Shown one piece after another: positions 35,772 to 45,308 of a stretch of 64,000 nt of DNA. A program made the position numbers and the translations under genes. Below the pieces are notes generated by a model. The model had not been told where the DNA came from and searched no databases. It was given only the letters and a program-made list of their open reading frames with translations. This DNA comes from HyVt-105 sp049975425. Lineage in GTDB: Bacteria > Bacteroidota > Bacteroidia > Bacteroidales > VadinHA17. Numbering within the stretch: position 1 is the stretch's first letter; each line of letters begins with the position of its first letter. The stretch is taken from NCBI GenBank assembly GCA_049975425.1, contig JBNGDI010000001.1, forward strand, positions 124,001 to 188,000, written 5' to 3'.

Positions 35772-36500
35772 ATGAATATTCTTAAGTCATTACTGATATG
35801 GGTCTTTATTGCTGTGACCCTGTTCCTGTTTTTTTTCCCTGCCTCCCTGATATGGCTGGTGTGCAAACCTTTTGACAGGCGACAGGTGGTGTTTCACAGA
35901 GTGACCTCCCTGTGGGCATATATGTATGCTCTGGTTATTCCCGGATGGAAGATCTGCATAGAAGGCAGGGCGAAAATAAGTCCGAATAAAACCTATATTA
36001 TTATTTGCAATCACCAGTCGGCAGCCGACATTGCCGTTCTTTTCGGTTTATTCAGACATTTCAAATGGGTATCCAAATCCTCCAACTTCAAGTTGCCGGT
36101 GGTGGGTTGGGTTATGCGTATGAACCGATACATCGAAGTGGGGGATTCGCCCGGGAGTATTCGCCAGATGCTTGAAAAATCTACCCGTGCTCTCCAGGAA
36201 GGAAATTCCCTGTTGATTTTTCCAGAGGGCACACGCTCCAGGGATCTGAAGCTTGGAAGGTTTCATGATGGGGCATTTCACCTGGCGCTGGAAAACAAAA
36301 TTCCCATTTTACCCGTACTTCTTGATGGAACGGGGCAGGCTTTGCCCAGGAACGGATATGTGTTTTCCGGCCATTCCGGAATCAGGGTGAAGGTGCTGGA
36401 CGAAGTTCCGTATAGCTTTTTTAAAAATATGTCGTTAAAAGAGCTGAGGGATTATTTCTATTCCTTTTATCTGGAAAAGCTTGCGGAAATGATCAGATAA
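35772..36500 (+). CDS. plsC: 1-acyl-sn-glycerol-3-phosphate acyltransferase
   Basis: PlsC acylates lysophosphatidic acid to phosphatidic acid. The ATG at 35772 is chosen over the GTG one codon upstream; the product has 242 residues. It has an N-terminal TM (about 5-28), the acyltransferase motif NHQSAADIAVLFG (the usual HxxxxD histidine and aspartate are in NHQSAAD), and FPEGTRSRDLKLGRFHDGAF. The next gene begins 4 bases after its stop. Confidence 0.92.
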   Translation: MNILKSLLIWVFIAVTLFLFFFPASLIWLVCKPFDRRQVVFHRVTSLWAYMYALVIPGWKICIEGRAKISPNKTYIIICNHQSAADIAVLFGLFRHFKWVSKSSNFKLPVVGWVMRMNRYIEVGDSPGSIRQMLEKSTRALQEGNSLLIFPEGTRSRDLKLGRFHDGAFHLALENKIPILPVLLDGTGQALPRNGYVFSGHSGIRVKVLDEVPYSFFKNMSLKELRDYFYSFYLEKLAEMIR

Positions 36501-36504
36501 ACGG

Positions 36505-37287
36505 ATGATCGAACTTCCACCATATCCTTCCGCCAGGATCCTCAGAAAAATGAATTATTTGAAGGACCAGAAGGGCATAATCAGCCGGTATTTACGAGAA
36601 AAGGTCCAATGGAGCGAGCATTTGATGAATACCAGGCAATACATCACAGGCTTGGTCAGGCTCAATAAATTCAGGGTGGTGGGGATTCTCGGAAGTGGCT
36701 GGCTGCTGGATATACCCATCCGGGAACTGGCCTCGGAATGCGAAAAAGTGTATCTGGTGGATATTCACCATCCCCCGCAGGTGGTTCACCTGGTAAATCA
36801 ATGGCCTCATGTACAGGTGGTTAAGGCAGATATTACAGGTGGTTGGATTGAAAGGGCATTTGCCTGGGCAGCAGAGGGAAGGAAGAAAAATGCCGGGCAG
36901 TGGGAAATTTCTGCAGATCAGCCGGTATTTTCGTTTCCCGAAAAGGTCCATGGCTGGTTTTCAGTGAATATTCTGGATCAGCTCGACAGCCTTGTATGTG
37001 ATTATTTAAGGAGAAAAAATTTTCCGGATGAAATAATTGACAAGGTGGGAGGGCATATCCAGAGCTCCCATATTGAATTTCTTCGGCACAATAAAGGTTT
37101 TCTCATTACAGATATCAGGGAAAAAACATTCCGGAAAGGAAAAGAAACCGAAGTGCGTGATGTGATCAGGGTGCCCATTCCTGCAGGAACAAACAGGAAA
37201 AAGTGGGCCTGGGTTTTTGATACGGAGGGGACCTATCTGCAGGCCCGTGAAACCTGTTATGAAGTTCTCGCCATTCGCCTCGGGTGA
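36505..37287 (+). CDS. Conserved protein of unknown function, Rossmann-like
   Basis: A 260-residue soluble protein I do not recognise by function. The middle (about 55-115) reads FRVVGILGSGWLLDIPIREL, then KVYLVDIHHPP and VQVVKADITGGW: a glycine-rich loop after strand 1, an acidic residue at the end of strand 2 and a third strand with an aspartate, as in SAM- or nucleotide-binding Rossmann folds. The C-terminal half has no known motif. It starts 4 bases after plsC, suggesting co-transcription and possibly a lipid or envelope role, which is only inference from position. Confidence 0.65.
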   Translation: MIELPPYPSARILRKMNYLKDQKGIISRYLREKVQWSEHLMNTRQYITGLVRLNKFRVVGILGSGWLLDIPIRELASECEKVYLVDIHHPPQVVHLVNQWPHVQVVKADITGGWIERAFAWAAEGRKKNAGQWEISADQPVFSFPEKVHGWFSVNILDQLDSLVCDYLRRKNFPDEIIDKVGGHIQSSHIEFLRHNKGFLITDIREKTFRKGKETEVRDVIRVPIPAGTNRKKWAWVFDTEGTYLQARETCYEVLAIRLG

Positions 37288-37485
37288 ATTTCTTTACGGG
37301 GTTTGCTAGTCAAGCCGGCAAAGGAGAGACTTTTCAACAAATACACCGGGGGAGGACGATCCGCGTACCCGAACATTAATTACCTGATTGTGATTCGTGT
37401 TCTGGTGCTCTCCCGTTGCCGGAATTTGTGCATAACCTGCGGGGATTGTTGATAAACAATGCTGAAATCGATCTTTCTTTTCCTG

Positions 37486-37493
37486 TATATTTG
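37486..37493 (+). promoter_or_regulatory. Bacteroidota-type -7 element for parE
   Basis: TATATTTG, exact TAnnTTTG, 18 bases before the ATG at 37512. It lies inside the frame of a longer possible parE start (37416) and so argues for the shorter one. Confidence 0.5.
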
Positions 37494-37511
37494 CACAAAT
37501 TTCTTGAAAAA

Positions 37512-39359
37512 ATGACGGCAAACTATTCGGAAGATTCCATACGTACCCTTGACTGGAGGGAGCACATCAGGAAGCGTCCCGGTATGTATATCGGAAAGCT
37601 GGGCGACGGTTCTTCTCAGGACGACGGAATATATGTGCTGGTGAAGGAAGTGATGGACAACTCGGTGGATGAGTTCATGATGGGCTTTGGAAAGCAGATT
37701 GATGTCACTGTTGTTGACGGAGAGGTCAGTATTCGCGATTATGGCCGGGGAATTCCTCTGGGCAAGCTGGTGGATGCCGCTTCAAAAATGAATACCGGTG
37801 CCAAGTATGATTCGAAAGTTTTTAAAAAATCAGTCGGACTGAACGGGGTTGGGATCAAGGCTGTAAATGCTCTTTCCAGCCGTTTTTTAATCCAATCTTA
37901 CCGTGAAAAAAAGGTGAAAATTGCCGAGTTTTCAGAGGGTAACCTGGTGAGAGAAGAGGAAATACAACCGGCCGATGAACCCGATGGTTTGCTGGTAACT
38001 TTTACCCCTGACCCGGAAATGTTCGGAAATTATCATTATCTGAGCGAATATATTGAAACCATGCTCAGAAACTATGTCTACCTGAATGCCGGCTTGATTA
38101 TCCGCTTTAACGGACAAAAATTTCAGTCGAAAAACGGCCTTCTCGATCTGCTGGAGGAAAACCTGAGTGTGGAAGGCCTGTATCCGCCCATTCATTTGAA
38201 GAACCATGATATCGAGGTGGCTTTTACCCATGGAAATCAATACGGTGAGGAATATTACAGCTTTGTAAACGGACAGCATACCACCCAGGGAGGGACCCAT
38301 CTGGCCGCTTTCCGTGAAGCCCTGGTTAAAACCATTCGCGAATTTTATAAAAAGGATTTTGAACCTGCCGATATCAGGGCTTCCATTATTGCGGCCATGA
38401 GCATAAAAATTGAAGAGCCGGTATTTGAGTCGCAGACAAAAACCAAACTGGGATCGAAAGACATGGCACCGGGGGGGGCCAGCGTACGCAACTATATTAT
38501 CGATTTTCTGAAAAACCATCTGGATAATTACCTGCATAAGCATCCTGAAACGGCCGACATCATCCTGAAAAAAATCCATGAATCGGAAAAAGAAAGGAAA
38601 GCCATTTCAGGTATCCAGAAACTGGCCAGGGAACGGGCTAAAAAAGCTAACCTGCACAACAAAAAGCTGCGTGACTGCCGTATTCACTACAATACTTCGG
38701 ATAACCGGCGGTTGGAATCCACCCTGTTTATAACAGAAGGGGATTCGGCTTCAGGTTCCATTACCAAAGCCAGAAATGTGGAAACCCAGGCGGTTTTTAG
38801 TTTGAAGGGTAAACCCCTGAATACATACGGTCTATCAAAAAAGATTGTATACGAAAACGAAGAGTTCAATCTGCTTCAGGCAGCCCTGAATATTGAAGAC
38901 GGGCTGGAGAACCTCAGATACAACAATGTGGTCATTGCCACAGATGCCGATGTTGACGGCATGCATATCCGCCTTCTTTTAATTACTTTTTTCCTGCAAT
39001 TCTTCCCCGACCTTATCAAACAGGGGCATTTATATATCCTGCAAACCCCCCTGTTCCGTATCAGAAACAAGGATAAAAGCCTTTATTGCTACAATGAATC
39101 GGAAAAGAGAGAAGCACTGGCCAAACTGGGGCAGAATGCAGAAATTACCCGTTTTAAAGGTTTAGGAGAAATATCTCCCGATGAATTCAGTAATTTTATC
39201 GGAAATAATATGCGTCTGGAACCGGTAAGACTGAAGAAAGGCGATATGTATGCAGAACTTCTGAAATTCTATATGGGGAAGAATACCCCGGAAAGGCAGG
39301 ATTTTATTATTGATAACCTGAGGGTGGAAGAAGACACGATTGAAGCCGGCGTGATTTGA
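37512..39359 (+). CDS. parE: DNA topoisomerase IV subunit B
   Basis: ParE supplies the ATPase of topoisomerase IV, which decatenates daughter chromosomes. The ATG at 37512 (MTANYSEDSIRTLDWREHIR) gives 615 residues. The GHKL ATPase domain has EVMDNSVDEF, DYGRGIPLGK and GLNGVGIKAVNALS; the TOPRIM domain has ITEGDSASGSITKARN and the metal motif DADVDGMHIR. The order parE-parC and the partner's Bacteroidota ParC-like features favour ParE over GyrB. The subunit A gene follows 39 bases after the stop. Confidence 0.9.
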   Translation: MTANYSEDSIRTLDWREHIRKRPGMYIGKLGDGSSQDDGIYVLVKEVMDNSVDEFMMGFGKQIDVTVVDGEVSIRDYGRGIPLGKLVDAASKMNTGAKYDSKVFKKSVGLNGVGIKAVNALSSRFLIQSYREKKVKIAEFSEGNLVREEEIQPADEPDGLLVTFTPDPEMFGNYHYLSEYIETMLRNYVYLNAGLIIRFNGQKFQSKNGLLDLLEENLSVEGLYPPIHLKNHDIEVAFTHGNQYGEEYYSFVNGQHTTQGGTHLAAFREALVKTIREFYKKDFEPADIRASIIAAMSIKIEEPVFESQTKTKLGSKDMAPGGASVRNYIIDFLKNHLDNYLHKHPETADIILKKIHESEKERKAISGIQKLARERAKKANLHNKKLRDCRIHYNTSDNRRLESTLFITEGDSASGSITKARNVETQAVFSLKGKPLNTYGLSKKIVYENEEFNLLQAALNIEDGLENLRYNNVVIATDADVDGMHIRLLLITFFLQFFPDLIKQGHLYILQTPLFRIRNKDKSLYCYNESEKREALAKLGQNAEITRFKGLGEISPDEFSNFIGNNMRLEPVRLKKGDMYAELLKFYMGKNTPERQDFIIDNLRVEEDTIEAGVI

Positions 39360-39398
39360 TGCAACGCCGGGTGGAATGGATATCCTTTTTTGCTTTGT

Positions 39399-42071
39399 AT
39401 GGATTGGGAAGAAAAAGACAAAATACGGGAAGACTTTCCCGAGGATTCTCCTTCCGGAGAAACGGAAAGCGAAGGCAGCCCTTATGATGAGACGTACCGG
39501 GTTACCCAGTTGAGCGGACTCTACCAGGACTGGTTTCTCGATTACGCTTCCTATGTAATTCTGGAAAGGGCCGTGCCTCATATTCACGATGGGCTCAAAC
39601 CTGTGCAACGGCGTATTCTTCATGCCATGAAAAGGCTTGATGACGGCCGGTACAATAAAGTGGCCAATATCATCGGGCATACCATGCAGTATCATCCCCA
39701 TGGCGATGCTTCCATTGGGGATGCTCTGGTGCAGATGGGGCAGAAGGAACTGCTGATCGATACACAGGGAAACTGGGGTAATGTATTGACCGGCGACGGG
39801 GCGGCTGCATCGCGTTACATTGAAGCCAGACTTTCGAAATTTGCTCTGGAGGTGGTGTTCAATTCCAAAACCACAGAATGGAAACCATCTTATGACGGGC
39901 GGAACAAAGAGCCAGTCACCCTTCCGGTGAAATTTCCCCTCTTGCTGGTACAGGGGGTGGAAGGTATTGCTGTGGGGTTGGCCTCCAAAATTCTTCCCCA
40001 TAATTTTAATGAAGTTATCGATGCTGCTATTGCATACCTGAAAAAACAGTCATTTGAGCTTTTTCCCGATTTTTTGACAGGAGGCCTGGCAGATTTTTCA
40101 AAATATAACGATGGAAAAAGGGGCGGGTCAGTCAGGATCAGGGCAAGGATCAGCAAACTGGACAAAAGAACCCTGGTCATTACCGAGATTCCCTATGGAA
40201 AAACTACGGGAAACATCATTGATTCGATTATCAAAGCAAATGAAAAAGGGAAGATCAAGGTAAAGAAGATTGATGACAATACTTCGGAAAAGGTGGAAAT
40301 CCTGGTGCATCTTGTCCCCGGTGTTTCCTCCGAAAAAACCATCGATGCCCTGTATGCTTTTACCGATTGTGAAACACCCGTTTCTCCCAATGCCTGCGTT
40401 ATACAGGATGGAAAACCGCGTTTTCTGGGAGTGAGCGATATCCTTCGTGCATCGGTCGACAGAACGGTACACCTGCTGACCCGGGAACTGGAAATCCGCA
40501 GGGAGGAGCTGAATGAATTGCTGCATTTTTCTTCGCTGGAGAAGATCTTTATTGAAAAACGCATTTACCGGAAAATTGAAGAATGTGAAACCTGGGAATC
40601 GGTGATCGAAACGATCGGGGAAGGACTGAAACCCTTTTCCGGCCTGCTGCTCAGGGAAGTTACCCGGGATGATATTATACGGCTGACAGAGATAAAAATC
40701 AAGAGGATTTCCAGGTATGATTCCCGCAAAGCCGATGAGGTAATCAAAAACCTTCAGGCCGAGCTCGCTGAGGTGGAAAATCACCTGGAAAACATTATTT
40801 CCTATGCCGTTAATTATTTCAGGCAAATCAGGAAAAAATACGGGGCAGGTCGCAATAGAAAGACAGAAATACGCAACTTCGACACCATTGAAGCCACCAA
40901 GGTGGCAGTTGCCAATGCAAAACTGTATGTTAACCGCCGCGAGGGCTTTGCAGGAACGGCTTTGAAAAAAGATGAGTACGTATGCGACTGTTCTGATATT
41001 GACGATATCATTGTCATCCGGGAAGACGGGTCGTACCTGGTGACAAAGGTGGCAGAAAAACTCTTTGTGGGGAAGAATATCCATTATATCGGCGTTTTCA
41101 AAAAGAATGACAAACGCACCATTTATAATATTCTTTACCGCGACGGGAAATCAGGGCCGGTTATGGTGAAACGAGCGGCCATCACAGGCATTACACGCGA
41201 CCGGGAATACAATCTGACACGTGGTACAGAAAATTCCAAAATTCTGTATCTCAGTGGCAATCCCAATGGGGAAGCGGAAGTGGTGAAAGTATACCTGAAA
41301 CCAAAACCCCGCCTGCGGCAAACCATGCTGGAACTTGATTTTGCCGGAATCGCCATCAAGGGTAGAAGTGCACGGGGAAATATATTTACACGTCATTCTG
41401 TACAGAAAGTCGTTATGAAGGAAAAGGGCGAATCGACCCTCGGTGGCCGCAAGGTTTGGTTTGACCATGATGTGCTGCGACTCAATTATGACGGAAGGGG
41501 AACATGCCTGGGTGAATTTTCCGGTGGCGACAGAATTCTGGTGGTGACCAGGGAAGGAACTTTTTTTACCTGTAGTTTCGATCCGTCAAACCATTTCGAG
41601 GATAATATCCTGCTGATTGAAAAATTCAACCCGAACAAGGTGTATTCGGCGGTTTATTATGATGCAGGACAGGAATATTACTATGTGAAGCGCTTCAGTA
41701 TGGAACCTGCTGAAAAGCCCCTGTCGTTCATAGGAGGACATCCTGAATCAAAGCTGGTAAGCCTGATGGAAGTGGAATACCCGCGACTGGAGATCCAGTT
41801 TGGAGGGAAGAATAAGACACGTGAGCCGGAAATTATCGAAGTAGCTGAATTTATCGGGGTAAAAAGCTACAGAGCCAGGGGGAAAAGGCTTACTACTTTT
41901 GCGGTGGAAAATATCCGGGAAATTGAACCGGTAATGAAAACAGAAATACCACCTGCTGATAATCAGGAAAACGGGGGAGGGGCAGACAAGGATAATGAGG
42001 AACGGATTCCGGAAGTAAAGAAACCTCCGGAAAAGGATACGGATTATGCCCAGATGAAACTGGATATATAA
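39399..42071 (+). CDS. parC: DNA topoisomerase IV subunit A
   Basis: ParC breaks and rejoins the gate DNA. The ATG at 39399 (MDWEEKDKIRED) gives 890 residues. The catalytic tyrosine is Tyr140 in AAASRYIEARLS. The quinolone-determining region reads YHPHGDASIGDALVQM, with Ala104 at the position equivalent to GyrA Ser83 and Asp108 at the Asp87 position. The C-terminal beta-pinwheel is present, lacking an evident canonical GyrA-box, which agrees with ParC. The tail (about 850-890) is acidic and probably disordered. aroK follows 13 bases later. Confidence 0.9.
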   Translation: MDWEEKDKIREDFPEDSPSGETESEGSPYDETYRVTQLSGLYQDWFLDYASYVILERAVPHIHDGLKPVQRRILHAMKRLDDGRYNKVANIIGHTMQYHPHGDASIGDALVQMGQKELLIDTQGNWGNVLTGDGAAASRYIEARLSKFALEVVFNSKTTEWKPSYDGRNKEPVTLPVKFPLLLVQGVEGIAVGLASKILPHNFNEVIDAAIAYLKKQSFELFPDFLTGGLADFSKYNDGKRGGSVRIRARISKLDKRTLVITEIPYGKTTGNIIDSIIKANEKGKIKVKKIDDNTSEKVEILVHLVPGVSSEKTIDALYAFTDCETPVSPNACVIQDGKPRFLGVSDILRASVDRTVHLLTRELEIRREELNELLHFSSLEKIFIEKRIYRKIEECETWESVIETIGEGLKPFSGLLLREVTRDDIIRLTEIKIKRISRYDSRKADEVIKNLQAELAEVENHLENIISYAVNYFRQIRKKYGAGRNRKTEIRNFDTIEATKVAVANAKLYVNRREGFAGTALKKDEYVCDCSDIDDIIVIREDGSYLVTKVAEKLFVGKNIHYIGVFKKNDKRTIYNILYRDGKSGPVMVKRAAITGITRDREYNLTRGTENSKILYLSGNPNGEAEVVKVYLKPKPRLRQTMLELDFAGIAIKGRSARGNIFTRHSVQKVVMKEKGESTLGGRKVWFDHDVLRLNYDGRGTCLGEFSGGDRILVVTREGTFFTCSFDPSNHFEDNILLIEKFNPNKVYSAVYYDAGQEYYYVKRFSMEPAEKPLSFIGGHPESKLVSLMEVEYPRLEIQFGGKNKTREPEIIEVAEFIGVKSYRARGKRLTTFAVENIREIEPVMKTEIPPADNQENGGGADKDNEERIPEVKKPPEKDTDYAQMKLDI

Positions 42072-42084
42072 ATCTGACTGCCTG

Positions 42085-42606
42085 ATGAAGCGTTCACGGA
42101 TCATTCTTATCGGTTTTATGGGCTCGGGGAAAACCTGGCTGGGTAAAAAACTTGCAGGAATCATCGGAAATGTTTTTTTCGATCTCGATGAACTGATAGA
42201 AAAGGAAACCGGCCTATCCGTGGGCGAAATATTTCGCCGTTACGGCGAAGAAACATTCAGGCAGTCAGAAAGAAACGCCCTGCTGCAGGTATTGCATAAA
42301 GAAAGGTTCGTACTGGCTGCCGGAGGTGGAGCCCCCTGCTACTGTGACCAGATGAGGATGATGAATCGTGCCGGATTGACGATTTATCTGAAATGTTCTC
42401 CAGAGACTCTTTTCAGCCGCCTTAAGCATGAATCACAGAAACGTCCCCTGCTCAGGGATAAAACAGATGAAAGGTTGATGACCTATATTGCCGGCACCCT
42501 CAAACAACGTGAGCCGGTCTATCATCAGGCTGGACTCATCCTGCCGGCAGACCGGTTAACACCCGGTGAGCTTGCAGAGCACATCCGGGAATGGTCTCCT
42601 TCCTAG
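42085..42606 (+). CDS. aroK: Shikimate kinase
   Basis: Shikimate kinase phosphorylates shikimate in aromatic amino acid synthesis. The 173-residue protein has Walker A GFMGSGKTWLGKKLA (about 9-23), the shikimate-binding DLDELIEKETGLSVGEIF, and the GGGAPCY loop where family members usually have GGG. FRQSERNALL is the RxxE region. It follows parC closely (13 bases) and is probably co-transcribed with it. Confidence 0.95.
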   Translation: MKRSRIILIGFMGSGKTWLGKKLAGIIGNVFFDLDELIEKETGLSVGEIFRRYGEETFRQSERNALLQVLHKERFVLAAGGGAPCYCDQMRMMNRAGLTIYLKCSPETLFSRLKHESQKRPLLRDKTDERLMTYIAGTLKQREPVYHQAGLILPADRLTPGELAEHIREWSPS

Positions 42607-42695
42607 CTTATCATACCGGAGACGCAAAGGTCTTTTCAGTTGTTTTCCGAAAACCCATCGTTGAAATGGATTTTTTTTAATTCCCTGAAAAAGGA

Positions 42696-42703
42696 TAATT
42701 TTG
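42696..42703 (+). promoter_or_regulatory. Bacteroidota-type -7 element for the small exported protein at 42721
   Basis: TAATTTTG, exact consensus, 17 bases before the ATG at 42721, preceded by a T-rich stretch (42671-42678) at about the -33 spacing. Confidence 0.5.
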
Positions 42704-42720
42704 TTCTTCCTGTGCACTGG

Positions 42721-43170
42721 ATGAAAACATACATCTTATTTTGCCTGCTGATATGGAACGGTCTTCCCTGCGGGACCCCGAAACATTTTGAAGTGCTGGA
42801 GACGATAACTGAAAAAATCATTCCGGGAAGAAGAGAATCCCCTTCCTATGTTCAATATAAAGTGGTGCTGGTAACAGCGAGAAATTCGGAAAGATTGGAA
42901 TTTTTACACCTCTGGGTGAATAAGAAAAGTATTTCTCTGAAAATCCATCTGAAAAACAGGGATCAGTCCACGAAGGAATTCGGAAGGGGAGACACCCTTC
43001 TTTTGTATGCCACGCTTTTCCCCGGAATAATGGAAGCGGAGGAAGAAAAAAGGTGCGTTCCTGAAGAAGTGAAGAAAGCTGCCTCTCCGGTTCTGGAGTA
43101 TACACTGGGGAAGAAAAAAAATTACAGGGAAATACTGTTTGATACAATAGAAACACAAGTAAACAGATAA
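42721..43170 (+). CDS. Small exported protein of unknown function
   Basis: A 149-residue protein starting at ATG 42721, directly downstream of a consensus -7 element. The N terminus (MKTYILFCLLIWNGLPCG) is a signal peptide; the cysteine at residue 17 could be a lipobox (GLPC), although the -3 to -1 residues are not ideal. The rest is basic-acidic mixed with beta-like stretches (YVQYKVVLVTARN, SISLKIHLKN) and no motif I recognise. gpmI begins 10 bases after its stop, so it may share a transcript with the gpmI group. Confidence 0.6.
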   Translation: MKTYILFCLLIWNGLPCGTPKHFEVLETITEKIIPGRRESPSYVQYKVVLVTARNSERLEFLHLWVNKKSISLKIHLKNRDQSTKEFGRGDTLLLYATLFPGIMEAEEEKRCVPEEVKKAASPVLEYTLGKKKNYREILFDTIETQVNR

Positions 43171-43180
43171 TATAATAAAA

Positions 43181-44713
43181 ATGAAAAAATGTGTTGAACG
43201 AAAAGTGTTGCTGATGATCCTTGACGGGTGGGGTATTGGTGACGGATCTGAAGCAGATGTCATTGCCCATGCCGATACACCGAATATGGATGCCATCACC
43301 AGAAAATATCCACATTCCCGGTTACTTACCTCAGGTGAGAATGTTGGACTGCCGGAAGGGCAGATGGGTAATTCAGAGGTTGGCCACCTTAATATCGGTG
43401 CCGGCAGGGTTGTTTATCAGGACCTGGTCAGGATCAATCTGGCCATACGTAACAGGAGTATTGAAAAGAACGAAGAGTTGGTGAAGGCTTTTAATTATGC
43501 CAGAGATAAGAAAAAAAGTGTTCATTTAATCGGTCTGCTGTCCGACGGAGGCGTACATTCCATGGATACCCACTTATATAAGTTATGTGACATGACCGGG
43601 GATTATGGACTGGAAAAGGTATATATCCATGCACTGACCGACGGACGTGACACCGATCCGAAAAGCGGGAAAGGATATCTTGCTGATTTGCTTAAGCATC
43701 TGGAAAACAGCAACGGGGTGGTTGCTTCACTGATAGGGAGATATTACACAATGGATCGTGATAAGCGATGGGAGCGGATTAAACCGGGTTACGACCTGAT
43801 GGTGCATGGAAAGGGAAAACCTGCGACAGATATTCTCGAGGCCATCCAGGAATCTTATGATGAGGGGGTGACCGATGAATTTATCAAGCCCATTGTTTGT
43901 ACTGACAGAGAGGGGAATCCTCTGGGAACGATTCAGGAAGGCGATGTGGTGATATGCTTTAATTTCCGCACCGACCGGCTGAGAGAAATAACCATTGCAC
44001 TGACCCAGAAAGATTTTCCGGAGTATGATATGCATACAATCCCTTTGTATTATCTCACTATGACAAGGTACGATGATACATTTAAAAATGTCAGGATAAT
44101 ATATGATAAGCAGAATGTGAAAAACACGCTGGGGGAGGTGGTTTCCCGGGAAGGGCTGAAACAACTCCGCATTGCAGAAACTGAAAAATACGCCCATGTT
44201 ACTTTCTTCTTCAGCGGAGGTCAGGAAACAGAGTTCGAAGGGGAAAAACGCATCATGATTCCTTCACCCAAGGTGGCTACCTATGATCTGAAGCCTGAAA
44301 TGAGTGCATACGAGGTAAAAGATGCCCTGGTGAAGGAATTAACGAACAGGGAGCACGATTTTATCTGCCTGAATTTTGCCAACGGGGATATGGTAGGGCA
44401 TACCGGTGTTTACGAGGCCATCAGGAAAGCCATAGAAGCCGTGGATGAATGTGTGGGGGAGGTTGTGAAAACCGCTCTTGACAACGGTTATACACCCATA
44501 ATTATAGCTGATCATGGAAATGCCGATAATGCAGTGAACCCGGATGGTTCCCCCAATACGGCCCATTCCCTGAATCCGGTTCCCTGTATCGTGGTATCTG
44601 ATGATTTTTCATCCGTTGATGACGGCATCCTGGCTGATGTGGCGCCTACCATATTGCACCTGATGGGCCTGAAGAAACCTTCAGAAATGACAGGAAAGGT
44701 GCTGGTTTCATGA
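43181..44713 (+). CDS. gpmI: 2,3-bisphosphoglycerate-independent phosphoglycerate mutase
   Basis: GpmI interconverts 3- and 2-phosphoglycerate using two Mn ions. The 510-residue length is standard. The alkaline-phosphatase-superfamily motifs are visible: MILDGWGIGD with the metal aspartate, the catalytic serine in MGNSEVGHLNIGAGRV, HALTDGRDTDPKSG, FNFRTDRLREIT, NFANGDMVGHTG and IADHGNADNA. It overlaps the following DUF3109 gene by 4 bases (ATGA). Confidence 0.97.
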   Translation: MKKCVERKVLLMILDGWGIGDGSEADVIAHADTPNMDAITRKYPHSRLLTSGENVGLPEGQMGNSEVGHLNIGAGRVVYQDLVRINLAIRNRSIEKNEELVKAFNYARDKKKSVHLIGLLSDGGVHSMDTHLYKLCDMTGDYGLEKVYIHALTDGRDTDPKSGKGYLADLLKHLENSNGVVASLIGRYYTMDRDKRWERIKPGYDLMVHGKGKPATDILEAIQESYDEGVTDEFIKPIVCTDREGNPLGTIQEGDVVICFNFRTDRLREITIALTQKDFPEYDMHTIPLYYLTMTRYDDTFKNVRIIYDKQNVKNTLGEVVSREGLKQLRIAETEKYAHVTFFFSGGQETEFEGEKRIMIPSPKVATYDLKPEMSAYEVKDALVKELTNREHDFICLNFANGDMVGHTGVYEAIRKAIEAVDECVGEVVKTALDNGYTPIIIADHGNADNAVNPDGSPNTAHSLNPVPCIVVSDDFSSVDDGILADVAPTILHLMGLKKPSEMTGKVLVS

Positions 44714-45297
44714 TCCGGATCGGTAATATCATATGCAGCCTCGAAATCGTTGAAAAACATTTTATCTGCGATCTGAATAAATGTCACGGAACATGCTGTG
44801 TGCAGGGAGATTCAGGTGCTCCGCTTACTGGAGATGAATCGGAGTTACTCTCACGGGAGATACCCCATCTAATGCCGTTCCTCACGGAAAGAGGGAAAAA
44901 TGCACTGGAGAGGTTCGGTCCGCATATGATCGACCAGGAAGGGGATATTGTGACTCCGCTGGTAAACGGGAATGAGGAGTGTGCCTTTGCTTATTTTGAG
45001 AATGGGATTGCCCGCTGCGCCATTGAGAAAGCATTTGAAGAGGGGAAAACAGGTTTCCGAAAACCCCTCTCATGCCATCTGTACCCTATCCGGATGAAAG
45101 AATATCCTGAATACATTACACTGAACTACGATGTATGGGGTATCTGCCAACCTGCCAGGGATATGGGTGAACGTCAGAATGTACCCGTGTACCGGTTTGT
45201 AAGAGAGGCACTGGAAAGGAGGTTTGGCGCGGAATGGTTCAGGGAACTGGATAGAGCAGCCCGTGAATGGAATTCGAGAACAATTACCAGAACATAA
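44710..45297 (+). CDS. DUF3109 cysteine-rich protein
   Basis: A 195-residue protein of the DUF3109 family. Conserved cysteines appear in CDLNKCHGTCCVQGDSGAPL (about 20-39), in CAFAYF and CAIEKAF, then CHLYPIRM and WGICQPA: about eight cysteines arranged like a metal-binding protein of the YkgJ-related zinc/iron-chelating type. The start overlaps the gpmI stop (ATGA), so translation is coupled. Function is unknown; a metal or Fe-S related role is inferred from the cysteines only. Confidence 0.85.
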   Translation: MIRIGNIICSLEIVEKHFICDLNKCHGTCCVQGDSGAPLTGDESELLSREIPHLMPFLTERGKNALERFGPHMIDQEGDIVTPLVNGNEECAFAYFENGIARCAIEKAFEEGKTGFRKPLSCHLYPIRMKEYPEYITLNYDVWGICQPARDMGERQNVPVYRFVREALERRFGAEWFRELDRAAREWNSRTITRT

Positions 45298-45308
45298 AAT
45301 AGAAAAAC

